DNA of 64,000 bases from an uncultured Candidatus Saccharibacteria bacterium (GTDB taxonomy: Bacteria > Patescibacteriota > Saccharimonadia > Saccharimonadales > Saccharimonadaceae). Below the pieces are notes generated by a model that saw nothing but the letters and a program-made list of their open reading frames with translations, had not been told where the DNA came from and searched no databases. Positions 54,791-62,877 of the stretch are shown here, one piece after another. The stretch is taken from positions 62,001 through 126,000 of the forward strand of contig CALMAK010000021.1 of NCBI GenBank assembly GCA_937859515.1, given 5' to 3'. The translations under genes and the position numbers were made by a program. Numbering within the stretch: the stretch's first letter is position 1; the number at the start of each line of letters is the position of its first letter.

Positions 54791-55453
54791 TCAATTCTTA
54801 ATCTCAACACCCGCCATAACAACGTCACCGACCACATGCAGAACTGGCGCATCACGACCAGCATCTACCGCCGTATTGTTTTCAACACCGCCCAGTATCA
54901 CTGATGTGTTATTTTTGACGATAACATTCTTTGGAACATAAATCTCGATGCCACCCCACAGCGAGAATAGGTCAATCGTCGCTTCTTTTTTGATAGTTGC
55001 CTCACGCAGATCCAAGGTAACGCCGCCACACACTGCCGTAATACGACTTGCCTTGAAGTCCTTTGACTGCACCTTCGTTTCACTGCCACTCAATACCGCC
55101 GTCACATCCTCGCGTTCGCTGGCAGCAATATTCTTGCGTGGTACCTTATGGCTGGTCATAATCGAGAGCCCAACGACAACAATGACTGCTGGCCAGAATA
55201 GCTGCCACGGATTGATATCAATAATACTCAGCTGTTTCAGCTGGAACACCACGCCCAGTGCAATCACGAGCAGCGCCCATAAATAATTCTTTCTATCGTT
55301 CAGAAGGATTAAGATACCCCCGACAATAACGAATATCGGCCACCAGTCACCAATCGCCACGCTAGATGGCAAGACTTTAAGGTTAGTAAGAAGAAACGAG
55401 AGTCCAATAGCTACAATCAGCAGCCCTGTGATGATGCGTGTAAGTGATTTCAT
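54791..55453 (-). CDS. LiaF-like membrane protein
   Basis: The 220-residue protein has three to four N-terminal membrane helices (ITGLLIVAIGLSFLLTNL, WWPIFVIVGGILILL) and a C-terminal soluble domain of strands (ITAVCGGVTLDLREATI, IDLFSLWGGIEIYVP). This matches LiaF/DUF5668-type proteins involved in sensing cell-envelope stress in Firmicutes, with a toastrack-like repeat domain. TACACT lies six bases before the ATG. It lies near an MMPL exporter, which fits an envelope theme. Confidence 0.85.
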   Translation of the reverse strand: MKSLTRIITGLLIVAIGLSFLLTNLKVLPSSVAIGDWWPIFVIVGGILILLNDRKNYLWALLVIALGVVFQLKQLSIIDINPWQLFWPAVIVVVGLSIMTSHKVPRKNIAASEREDVTAVLSGSETKVQSKDFKASRITAVCGGVTLDLREATIKKEATIDLFSLWGGIEIYVPKNVIVKNNTSVILGGVENNTAVDAGRDAPVLHVVGDVVMAGVEIKN

Positions 55454-55489
55454 ACCTTCAGTGTACCATATGGTCCTTACGCCTTACTG

Positions 55490-57874
55490 CTACTTGCCCT
55501 CAATCGATACACGCGGCAAGATGCGGTCTAACCATTTCGGTAGCCACCATGCATACTTACCGAGCAGCGTCATAACCGCTGGCACGATAAGAAGGCGTAC
55601 GATGAATGCATCAACCAGTATGCCAACAGCTAAACCAAAGCCCATCGCCTGAATGGTTGCGTCATGATTCGTGACAAAGCCCGCAAATACTGCCACCATA
55701 ATCACTCCTGCGGCCACAACAACCCGGCTACCAAGCGCGTAGCCATCGACAACTGCTTTTTTGGCGTTGCCTGTGCGCTCATATTCCTCGTGCATACTGG
55801 AGACAAGGAAGAACTCATAATCCATCGCCAGCCCAAACAACACTCCTATCGCAATGATTGGAATAAAGCTGACAATCGGGCCTGGTGCATCGGCAATACC
55901 AAACCAACCCCACTGGAACACCGCCACCATCGCGCCAAACATCGCCGCGACCGATAGCAGAAAGCCTAATGTTGCCTTGAGCGGCACAAGGATTGATCTG
56001 AATACAAGCACCAGTAGGGCAAATGAGAGTCCAACGACAACCATCAGATATTGCGGTAGCGCGCTTGCTAGTTTGTCGTCAATATCAAGCTGCAAGGCAG
56101 TTGATCCGGTAATACCGAATGTCGTCGCATCATTGCCCGTCAGATTTGCAACAACCGCATCGTGTCGAAATTCATTGATTAATGCCTTTGTCGCCTCATC
56201 AGATGGACCGCTGACTGGAATTACCTGTATTACACCCTTTGTCGTATCGCTCGTTGCCAGCAACGGGGTTGCCGCATCAACATCATCTCGATTGGCGATG
56301 GACTCAGCAATCTTATTTAATTGATACAACTTTTCGTATGCCTCGATTTGCACCTCAAGCTGAGCACGAGCCACCTTTTCCTGCGTGGCAGCCGCTTGCT
56401 GTTTTGCCGCCACCTCCTGTTGAAGTGCTCGCAGCTGCTCCTGAGTTGTCACGGCAGCAATCTGCTGCTCCATTGCTTCCGTTTGTTTTTTAGCTTCATC
56501 TGCTAGGTTCTTTTCAAATAGCGCCGTCAGTTGTGCGCGTACCGCCTGCTTATCTTCATCAGACACAGGCGTAATATTTTCAGCAACAATAATCAACGGT
56601 GCGTTAAAGCCTTCGCCAAAGCCTCGCTGTAGCATTTCATATGCCTTGCGCTCGGTCGTATCAACCGCCGCATACTCATCAGTCGGGAGCCCTAACGTCA
56701 GCGATCTAATCGGGAGGGCAATTGCCGCAACAACTATGCCTGCCGCGAGAAGAATCGTCATGGGGCGTTTTGTAATCCATTGGGCTATCTTATACCATAC
56801 GGTTTTGTGACTGGCTACATGTGTTTCGTGCGGACCCTTCTTCTGTGCGGCTGCAATTGCTTTTCTGGTTTTACTCCCGAAAATCTTGCCCCCGACGATT
56901 CCGAAAAGTGCAGGTAACAAGGTAATCGCAACAATTGCCGCTAGTGCTACCGTCGCCGCTGCCGCAAGTCCCATACTGGTCATGAATGGAATACCCACAA
57001 CTGCCAGCGCAGACAGGGCGATTACAACCGTTGTGGCCGCAAAGACTACTGCATTTCCTGCTGTTGCCACAGCACGAGCAGCAGATTCCTTATAGCCATA
57101 CCCCTGCGAAAGATAATAGCGATATTTATTAACGATAAATAATGAGTAATCGATACCAACCGCCAGACCCAGCATAATCGCCAACACTGGAGCTGTAGAC
57201 GTAATCTCAACCACCTCGCTAAGCGCGAACAATCCCGCCGCACCGCCAATCACCGTCACAATAGCAATAATGATCGGCAATCCTGCCGCTACCAGCGACC
57301 CAAGTGTAATCACCAACACAATCAGTGCAATAGCCACGCCAGCAATCTCACCGACACCAAGAATGTCTCCCGGCACTTTATTAATCACGTCACCACCCAT
57401 TTCAACTGCCAATTTATCAGATCGGGCATCCGACACAATCGTCTCAATATCGCTCATTGTCTGCTTGTCGATTGCCGCAGCCTCTTCAGTCAGACTAATC
57501 GTCATAAATGCAATTTTCCCGTCTTTGGAAATCATGCCATCCACCATAAATGGATCAATCACCTGACTGACACCCTCAACATCGCGCAGTTTCTTTGCCA
57601 CGTCATCAAGAGCATTCTTCTGATCCGTAATCGTGCCTTGGCGTGCCTCAACCACGACCCGTCCCGTGCCTTTACCCGCATCAGGGAAGAGTTCACCGAA
57701 ACGATCAAGCGTCGCCTGAGCCTCTGTTCCAGGAATACTAATTGCATCACTCGGCTGCTTGTAGAATTGTCCAGCCAACGTGCCAAGGATTGCCAGTACG
57801 ACGATCCATCCACCTAGTATCCACCACTTGCGCGTAAACGCTGCCTGTCCTAACCTACCTAACCATTCGCTCAT
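55490..57874 (-). CDS. MMPL-family RND transporter
   Basis: The 794-residue protein has twelve predicted membrane helices in two halves, each with an outer loop domain. The second loop contains a long coiled-coil (EAMEQQIAAVTTQEQLRALQ). Conserved blocks include LAVGIDYSLFIVNKYRYYL and GVLFGLAMDYEFFLVSSMHE, with the aspartate-tyrosine pairs used for proton coupling in MmpL-type proteins. These export lipids or drugs. It lies two bases after the ArsR-like gene stop and is probably controlled by it. Confidence 0.94.
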   Translation of the reverse strand: MSEWLGRLGQAAFTRKWWILGGWIVVLAILGTLAGQFYKQPSDAISIPGTEAQATLDRFGELFPDAGKGTGRVVVEARQGTITDQKNALDDVAKKLRDVEGVSQVIDPFMVDGMISKDGKIAFMTISLTEEAAAIDKQTMSDIETIVSDARSDKLAVEMGGDVINKVPGDILGVGEIAGVAIALIVLVITLGSLVAAGLPIIIAIVTVIGGAAGLFALSEVVEITSTAPVLAIMLGLAVGIDYSLFIVNKYRYYLSQGYGYKESAARAVATAGNAVVFAATTVVIALSALAVVGIPFMTSMGLAAAATVALAAIVAITLLPALFGIVGGKIFGSKTRKAIAAAQKKGPHETHVASHKTVWYKIAQWITKRPMTILLAAGIVVAAIALPIRSLTLGLPTDEYAAVDTTERKAYEMLQRGFGEGFNAPLIIVAENITPVSDEDKQAVRAQLTALFEKNLADEAKKQTEAMEQQIAAVTTQEQLRALQQEVAAKQQAAATQEKVARAQLEVQIEAYEKLYQLNKIAESIANRDDVDAATPLLATSDTTKGVIQVIPVSGPSDEATKALINEFRHDAVVANLTGNDATTFGITGSTALQLDIDDKLASALPQYLMVVVGLSFALLVLVFRSILVPLKATLGFLLSVAAMFGAMVAVFQWGWFGIADAPGPIVSFIPIIAIGVLFGLAMDYEFFLVSSMHEEYERTGNAKKAVVDGYALGSRVVVAAGVIMVAVFAGFVTNHDATIQAMGFGLAVGILVDAFIVRLLIVPAVMTLLGKYAWWLPKWLDRILPRVSIEGK

Positions 57875-57876
57875 TC

Positions 57877-58206
57877 TTACAATAACTCCTTTATTTTGCT
57901 TACGTGCTGCACCAACTGCTCTACACTTTCGATCGCTCCACGGAATGCCGGCTGATAATGCCGCCGAACGCCCTCGCGCGTCTCTCGCAGCAACCCAGCT
58001 TCCTTAAGAATCTTCAAGTGATGCGACACTGCTGGGCGTGACAACTTGGTATAGCTTGTCAGTTCACCCACGCTTAGTCGTTCATGCTCCCCAAGCAAGA
58101 TAATAATTTCTTGCCGCGCCATATCACCAAGAGCAAAGAATAAGGGCTGGTTGTGTGCCAGCAGGGTAACAGTCTGCTCAAATTCGTCATAGCAATCTTG
58201 CTTCAT
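57877..58206 (-). CDS. ArsR-family winged-helix regulator
   Basis: About 109 residues starting MKQDCYDEFEQTVTLL. The winged helix has FALGDMARQEIIILLGE, ELTSYTKLSRPAVSHHLKIL and a wing LLRETREGVRRHYQP. No clear metal-binding cysteine pair is visible beyond one N-terminal cysteine, so the signal is unknown. It lies directly upstream of the MMPL transporter. A promoter (TTGAAC, 17 bases, TATGAT) ends seven bases before this ATG. Confidence 0.9.
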   Translation of the reverse strand: MKQDCYDEFEQTVTLLAHNQPLFFALGDMARQEIIILLGEHERLSVGELTSYTKLSRPAVSHHLKILKEAGLLRETREGVRRHYQPAFRGAIESVEQLVQHVSKIKELL

Positions 58207-58258
58207 ACTATCCATCATAGCGCAGTTTTTTTATTTGTTCAAATTTTTCGACTGAATA

Positions 58259-58296
58259 GGGGAATGCAGCCTCGTTAGATTGCTCGGCTGCACCCC
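58259..58296. repeat. Hairpin upstream of the ArsR promoter
   Basis: GGGG-AA-TGCAGCC pairs with GGCTGCACCCC around 14 bases. A second small hairpin (ACGTTG/CAACGT) lies at 58319-58339. No T run follows, so these may be regulatory rather than terminators. Confidence 0.5.
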
Positions 58297-58365
58297 ATAT
58301 TACACAACCAGAATAGAAACGTTGCATAAAAAACAACGTAATACAGCAGGGGAAGGGTTATAAAA

Positions 58366-58395
58366 GTAGAGGGTAGCTTCCATGCTACCCTCTAC
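58366..58395 (-). terminator. Terminator after the DUF308 gene
   Basis: A perfect 12-bp inverted repeat GTAGAGGGTAGC/GCTACCCTCTAC with a six-base loop, followed on the reverse strand by TTTTATAA. Confidence 0.88.
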
Positions 58396-58419
58396 TACCC
58401 AAGATATACCTCTTCTCAC

Positions 58420-58971
58420 CTATGCACGGACACGAAACGCCAGCGCAATGTTGAGTGCACCGTACAGTACTGCGTACAGGCCAAGTGCCCAGACGAAGAC
58501 CAGTCCTGTCGTTACTGGATGCGCCAGTACCACGACACCAAGTACGAGTCCTAGTACGCCCCCAATCACAAACAGCCACTTGTTGTCAGTAACTTCCTTA
58601 TCTTTCGAGAACAGTCCTGTGATGACATCGGTGATACCCTTCGCGATGAGGGTAAAACCGACCAACAGGATAATCACCGCCACCGTGACTTCAGGGTTTC
58701 GCAGCAGGTAGACACCAAGCCCTACCAGTAGCACTGCGAGAATTGTCTCCAGCCACCATAAGCTTTTCCGACCAACGCCGAGGAAACTGTTGATAACGAG
58801 TATCAGCCCCCACACCAGTGCAAAGAGACCAAATAACCCGATGAACAGTGCCGCAGTTAATCCCGGCCAGAACAATGCTGCAATACCAAATAGTACCGCC
58901 AATACTCCCTGTGCGACCAACAACCCCGCAAAGCTGTTGCGTACATTTACTTCTAGTTCACTCTTTGCCAT
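58420..58971 (-). CDS. DUF308/HdeD-family membrane protein
   Basis: The 183-residue protein has six hydrophobic segments in three pairs, each starting with a short glycine/aromatic pattern (LVAQGVLAVLFGIAALFWPG, SLWWLETILAVLLVGLGVYL). This triple-pair form is typical of HdeD/DUF308 proteins, linked to acid stress in enteric bacteria but otherwise unknown. AAGGAGGTGAT lies just before the ATG, one of the strongest ribosome binding sites here. Confidence 0.88.
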   Translation of the reverse strand: MAKSELEVNVRNSFAGLLVAQGVLAVLFGIAALFWPGLTAALFIGLFGLFALVWGLILVINSFLGVGRKSLWWLETILAVLLVGLGVYLLRNPEVTVAVIILLVGFTLIAKGITDVITGLFSKDKEVTDNKWLFVIGGVLGLVLGVVVLAHPVTTGLVFVWALGLYAVLYGALNIALAFRVRA

Positions 58972-59063
58972 ACATCACCTCCTTAAGATGAATATAGTTT
59001 GTGGTTTCAGTATACGCTGACCTTGACAGGAAGGCAAATTCCATGGACTATGAACGTTCAATT

Positions 59064-60359
59064 TTAGGATTTAGCGTACGATGCCGACAATCGATAGTAC
59101 GATTTTGTCAGGAACGCTAACGCAGCTGCAATTGCCATAATAATGCCAGTGACCAAGAACACCAGCGCAATACCTCGCGCTTCGCCCGTACCTAGCAGTG
59201 GTGCCAGCTGCGCAGCACCTGCCTCGGAATTGGCGTACGGAATAATAAGAAACTCGGCGATTGGCGCAATCAAGAATGCTGTCACAGGTGCCGCTGCCGA
59301 TTCAAATGCTTGCGCAAACCCAAACACACGACCCTGGCGTTTATATGGTACAACCTTTTGAATCACCGTTTGTTCGGCCGCCTCCATCGCCGGAATCATC
59401 ACCATGTAGAGCCAAATACCCAGCGCAAATAACCACGGCCACTCACGGATTGTATACAGCGCTCCAATGAGCCCCATGATAATCGCCAGACGCAGCAATG
59501 TGCGCAGTGGATTCTTGCCTAACCCAAACTTCGCCACTAATATACCACCGACCACGAATCCGATACCCGCCACGCCAAACAGAATACCCCACATCTCGAC
59601 CGAAAAGAGCGTCAGACCGTACGGATCCATCAACGCCATGTAGACACCGCCAATGAGGTTATTAAAGGTCGAGAAGATCAACAGTGCAAACAATCCCGGC
59701 ACTACCTTAATAGCCGCGATACTACCTTTAATGTCTACCTTCTTATTGGCCAGTTCAGGATCATGCGCAATGCCCTCTTCTGGAATCTGCACAAAGTAAA
59801 TATGAACCAGCGCCACCGCCGTCAAAACAATGGCAATTGCCAGTGTCCATCCCATGCCAAGTAACCCGATGGCGAGGCCACTAAATACGCTGGTGATAAT
59901 AAAACCAATCCCTGTGACTGTTCCAACGAGTCCATTCGCGTTCGCCCGCCTGTCCTTGTCAACCAACAGCGTTACTGTGGTTGAGAGTGCAATGTTACGC
60001 ATATTCTCTACCACCGCCCCTGCCAGAATGACCCCGATGAACAGCCAAAACAGCGGATTTGTGATACTCAGCAGGCTCTCTGTCGGCAGCGTCATATACA
60101 TAATGCCCGCAGCAGCAAATGCCACTAAGGTAAATGTACTGGAAAAGACAAACACGCTCTTTTTCTTGTGATGATCGACAATCGTGCCAAACACAATGCT
60201 GAATATCGCGACGAGCAGCATGTACATACCACCAATAACTCCCGTTGCCAGCACCGATTTAGTTTCAAGATAAATCCAAAAAATAAGGGCAAACCATAAA
60301 AAGCTGGTCGTGATATTAGCAATCAGCGTATTCACAAGTACTTGGTAGAAATGTTTCAT
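59064..60359 (-). CDS. Major facilitator superfamily transporter
   Basis: The 431-residue protein has about twelve membrane helices and MFS marks such as FGTIVDHHKKKSVFV after helix 2 and the later RRANANGLVGTVTG. The last third has GRVFGFAQAFESAAAPVTAFL, common in drug or macrolide efflux proteins. Substrate unknown. TATAAT lies six bases before the ATG, close to the end of the upstream gene. Confidence 0.9.
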   Translation of the reverse strand: MKHFYQVLVNTLIANITTSFLWFALIFWIYLETKSVLATGVIGGMYMLLVAIFSIVFGTIVDHHKKKSVFVFSSTFTLVAFAAAGIMYMTLPTESLLSITNPLFWLFIGVILAGAVVENMRNIALSTTVTLLVDKDRRANANGLVGTVTGIGFIITSVFSGLAIGLLGMGWTLAIAIVLTAVALVHIYFVQIPEEGIAHDPELANKKVDIKGSIAAIKVVPGLFALLIFSTFNNLIGGVYMALMDPYGLTLFSVEMWGILFGVAGIGFVVGGILVAKFGLGKNPLRTLLRLAIIMGLIGALYTIREWPWLFALGIWLYMVMIPAMEAAEQTVIQKVVPYKRQGRVFGFAQAFESAAAPVTAFLIAPIAEFLIIPYANSEAGAAQLAPLLGTGEARGIALVFLVTGIIMAIAAALAFLTKSYYRLSASYAKS

Positions 60360-60380
60360 CAGCTCATTATACTATGAAGC

Positions 60381-60746
60381 TCACGGCTTCTTTTCTCGGA
60401 TCTTGTGCACTACATAGCCGACAGCCCACGCCGCAATGCCAAATCCAACATACGTTAGTAGCATGGTCGCGACACCCCATCCTGTTGTTACATCGAACCA
60501 ACCACTCACCACCAAACACGGCACAATTGTTACAAGCATGGCAACTATATGCACAATTGTGCGTTTTCGCACGCTCCATGCATCAATGCTATAAATCGGC
60601 ATCGCCAGTATCACAAAGAAGGCTATCAACCCTGCGATAAATGTACCGTGAGCTTGCGATGTATCAGAAATGGCTATCGCAATAAGTGACATAGTAATGA
60701 TAGTGATGGCTGCAGAAATTATATACGGCTGCAGTATTTTACGCAC
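60381..60746 (-). CDS. Small four-helix membrane protein
   Basis: The 121-residue protein has four hydrophobic segments and short basic loops (IDAWSVRKRTIVHI), ending in VHKIREKKP. I recognise no family. It starts at GTG inside the end of trhO (eight-base overlap), so its translation is probably coupled to that gene. Confidence 0.68.
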   Translation of the reverse strand: MRKILQPYIISAAITIITMSLIAIAISDTSQAHGTFIAGLIAFFVILAMPIYSIDAWSVRKRTIVHIVAMLVTIVPCLVVSGWFDVTTGWGVATMLLTYVGFGIAAWAVGYVVHKIREKKP

Positions 60747-61656
60747 TCGCCACTACCCCAAGCTTTGCCTCGTGCCGTACTTTGCACTCGGCTGTATGGA
60801 ACAGGAGGTCAGGATTTTCTTTGCAGTTTTCACAAATCAACACTAAATCGTTACACTCCGCAAGTGCGCAGTTTTCAAAATTGGACGTTTTACCTTTGCA
60901 GTGCGTACATTCGCCAATCGTCTTCGCGTGGTCACTAAAATCAACCGTCATACGATTATCAAATACACGGAGCGAACCTTCCCATAACCCATCATCGCCG
61001 TACGCTTCACCGTATTTCACAATACCACCGTCGATTTGGTACACGTCTTTGAAGCCGCGCTTTTTCATCATCGCACTGATGACTTCGCAGCGAATACCAC
61101 CCGTACAGTAGGTAACAATTTTTTTATCTTTGATATCATCATATTTATCGCTCTCTAATTCAGCAATAAAATCACGACTGGTATTTGTATTCGGCACAAT
61201 CGCATCTTTAAATTTGCCAATACGCGCCTCATGTTCATTTCGTCCGTCAAAGAACACCACATCATCGCCATATTTTTCAACCAGTTCATGCACGGCTTTG
61301 GGCTTGAGGTGCGTGCCGCCACCAATCACGCCATCCATATTGACATCAAATTCGTCTTCGCTGTTTTGAAAGCCAACCAGCTCACGCCGATGCTTGACGC
61401 TCATGCGCGGGAAATCTTCGCGCCCACCGTCTGACCATTTAAAGACAATGCCCTTGAAGCCTTCGAGCTTTTTCGTCTCCTTGATATATTTCTTCAGATC
61501 GTCCATCTCACCACCAACTGTACCGTTCAGTCCGTGCTTGCTCACGAGAATACGCCCACGCAAGTTCAGGCTATCTGTCAGTGTTTTTTGCCACAATTTC
61601 ACCGCCTCTGGATCAGTCAAGGGGGTAAATTTATAGTAAAGGAGAATCTTTTGCAT
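60739..61656 (-). CDS. trhO: tRNA uridine(34) hydroxylase TrhO, rhodanese-like
   Basis: About 305 residues starting MQKILLYYKFTPLTDPE. It has the N-terminal ferredoxin-like domain (HGLNGTVGGEMDDLKKYI), a rhodanese domain with the active cysteine in VTYCTGGIRCEVIS, and a C-terminal cysteine-rich part (CTHCKGKTSNFENCALAEC) typical of TrhO (YceA). TrhO makes 5-hydroxyuridine at tRNA position 34 using oxygen, so the organism meets oxygen. TACAAT lies seven bases before the ATG. Confidence 0.93.
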   Translation of the reverse strand: MQKILLYYKFTPLTDPEAVKLWQKTLTDSLNLRGRILVSKHGLNGTVGGEMDDLKKYIKETKKLEGFKGIVFKWSDGGREDFPRMSVKHRRELVGFQNSEDEFDVNMDGVIGGGTHLKPKAVHELVEKYGDDVVFFDGRNEHEARIGKFKDAIVPNTNTSRDFIAELESDKYDDIKDKKIVTYCTGGIRCEVISAMMKKRGFKDVYQIDGGIVKYGEAYGDDGLWEGSLRVFDNRMTVDFSDHAKTIGECTHCKGKTSNFENCALAECNDLVLICENCKENPDLLFHTAECKVRHEAKLGVVASA

Positions 61657-61700
61657 GTTTTGTATTGTAGCATTTTTCACCCCTGTTGTATAGTAGAGTC

Positions 61701-62432
61701 ATGGCCCGTCATCACACCTATGCTCAGCACTTCCTCCGTTCTCCCCGACTTGTGGCTGAACTTGTTGGCCACTCGAATATCCGCAAAAACGACACCGTCT
61801 ACGACCTTGGTGCAGGAAGCGGTGTTATCGCCAGTGTTCTTGCAGGACGATGCAAACAAGTGGTTGCCGTCGAGGTTGAGCCAATGGCACTCCAGACGCT
61901 CCGCAACAATCTAGGACACGTCGACAATGTCACGATTCTCGAGCAAGATATCACGACGCTCCCGCTCCCAGTTACGCCCTACAAAGTCTTCTCCAATATT
62001 CCATTCAACTTATCGGCGCCAATCGTTCGCAAGCTGGCAGAAGCGACTAATCCTCCAAAAAGTATCTACCTTATCGCTCAAAAGCAATTCGCCCGCAAAT
62101 TAGTGCCAGGCAACGATCATTTCACCAGCCAGCTGTCGGCCGAAATCGCCCCTTGGTTTACTGTTCGTATCCGCAAACCCCTCAGAAAAACCGACTTCAC
62201 ACCGCCGCCTGCCGTTGATACAGTACTGCTAGAAATCAAACCGCGCGAAGAGCCGCTGCTTGATGGGTCTCAGGCAGCCAACTATCGAGCTTTTGTGAGA
62301 AAATGCTTTGAGCACCAAACAACCTTTCAGGCAACTGACCGTGCCAGCGCCAACATCTCACCCGAAAAACGTCCCTCTCAACTGGACATTGATGAATGGA
62401 TACGCTTATTTGCAATATCAACAGAGGTGTGA
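61701..62432 (+). CDS. Erm/KsgA-family rRNA adenine N6-methyltransferase
   Basis: The 243-residue protein starts MARHHTYAQHFLRSPRLVAE. It has the SAM-binding motif YDLGAGSGVIASVLAGR and the catalytic motif SNIPFNLSAPIVRKL. The catalytic NIPF form and overall length are closer to Erm (23S A2058, macrolide resistance) than to KsgA (usually NLPY), but the two families are hard to separate by eye. TATAGT lies six bases before the ATG. It diverges from trhO across about 44 bases. Confidence 0.85.
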   Translation: MARHHTYAQHFLRSPRLVAELVGHSNIRKNDTVYDLGAGSGVIASVLAGRCKQVVAVEVEPMALQTLRNNLGHVDNVTILEQDITTLPLPVTPYKVFSNIPFNLSAPIVRKLAEATNPPKSIYLIAQKQFARKLVPGNDHFTSQLSAEIAPWFTVRIRKPLRKTDFTPPPAVDTVLLEIKPREEPLLDGSQAANYRAFVRKCFEHQTTFQATDRASANISPEKRPSQLDIDEWIRLFAISTEV

Positions 62433-62444
62433 TATAATAAAAGT

Positions 62445-62735
62445 ATGAATCGTAATCTGCCAGCCGAGAACCAGAAGAATCTTATCGATAAGGGGTTTGA
62501 CCTCGATAAGCGCGCTAATCACGTTCTCATCGCAGCAGGACTTGGTATCGCCGCCGTCGGTTCGATTATTGCCGCACCCGCAGTTGTCACCTTTGGTGCA
62601 CTGACAACCGGAGGTAGCATCGCGGGACTCGCCATGACTGACCGCCTCAAAGATGGATACGAAACCATGAAAGCAAAGCGTGCTGCAAAGCTCGGCAAAA
62701 AAGTTACTCAGGATAATTTTCAACTCGCCGCCTAA
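62445..62735 (+). CDS. Small membrane protein with glycine/alanine-rich core
   Basis: The 96-residue protein has a charged N-terminus, two hydrophobic stretches rich in glycine and alanine (VLIAAGLGIAAVGSIIAAPA, TFGALTTGGSIAGLA), and a basic amphipathic C-terminus (AKRAAKLGKKVTQDN). I recognise no family. TTGCAA, 17 bases, TATAAT and six bases lie before the ATG, so the mRNA looks leaderless; the -10 box directly follows the stop of the methyltransferase gene. Confidence 0.68.
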   Translation: MNRNLPAENQKNLIDKGFDLDKRANHVLIAAGLGIAAVGSIIAAPAVVTFGALTTGGSIAGLAMTDRLKDGYETMKAKRAAKLGKKVTQDNFQLAA

Positions 62736-62877
62736 CTAGGTTGCATCACTGCGAAGAATTAGGTACACTTACACCTACTATGATTCGTTAGAATCCTCTA
62801 TCCGTTCACGTTCGGACGAGCCGAACCGCTGACGACCTCTTCTTATTAATACCAAACAAAATCCAAGGAGACTTATT

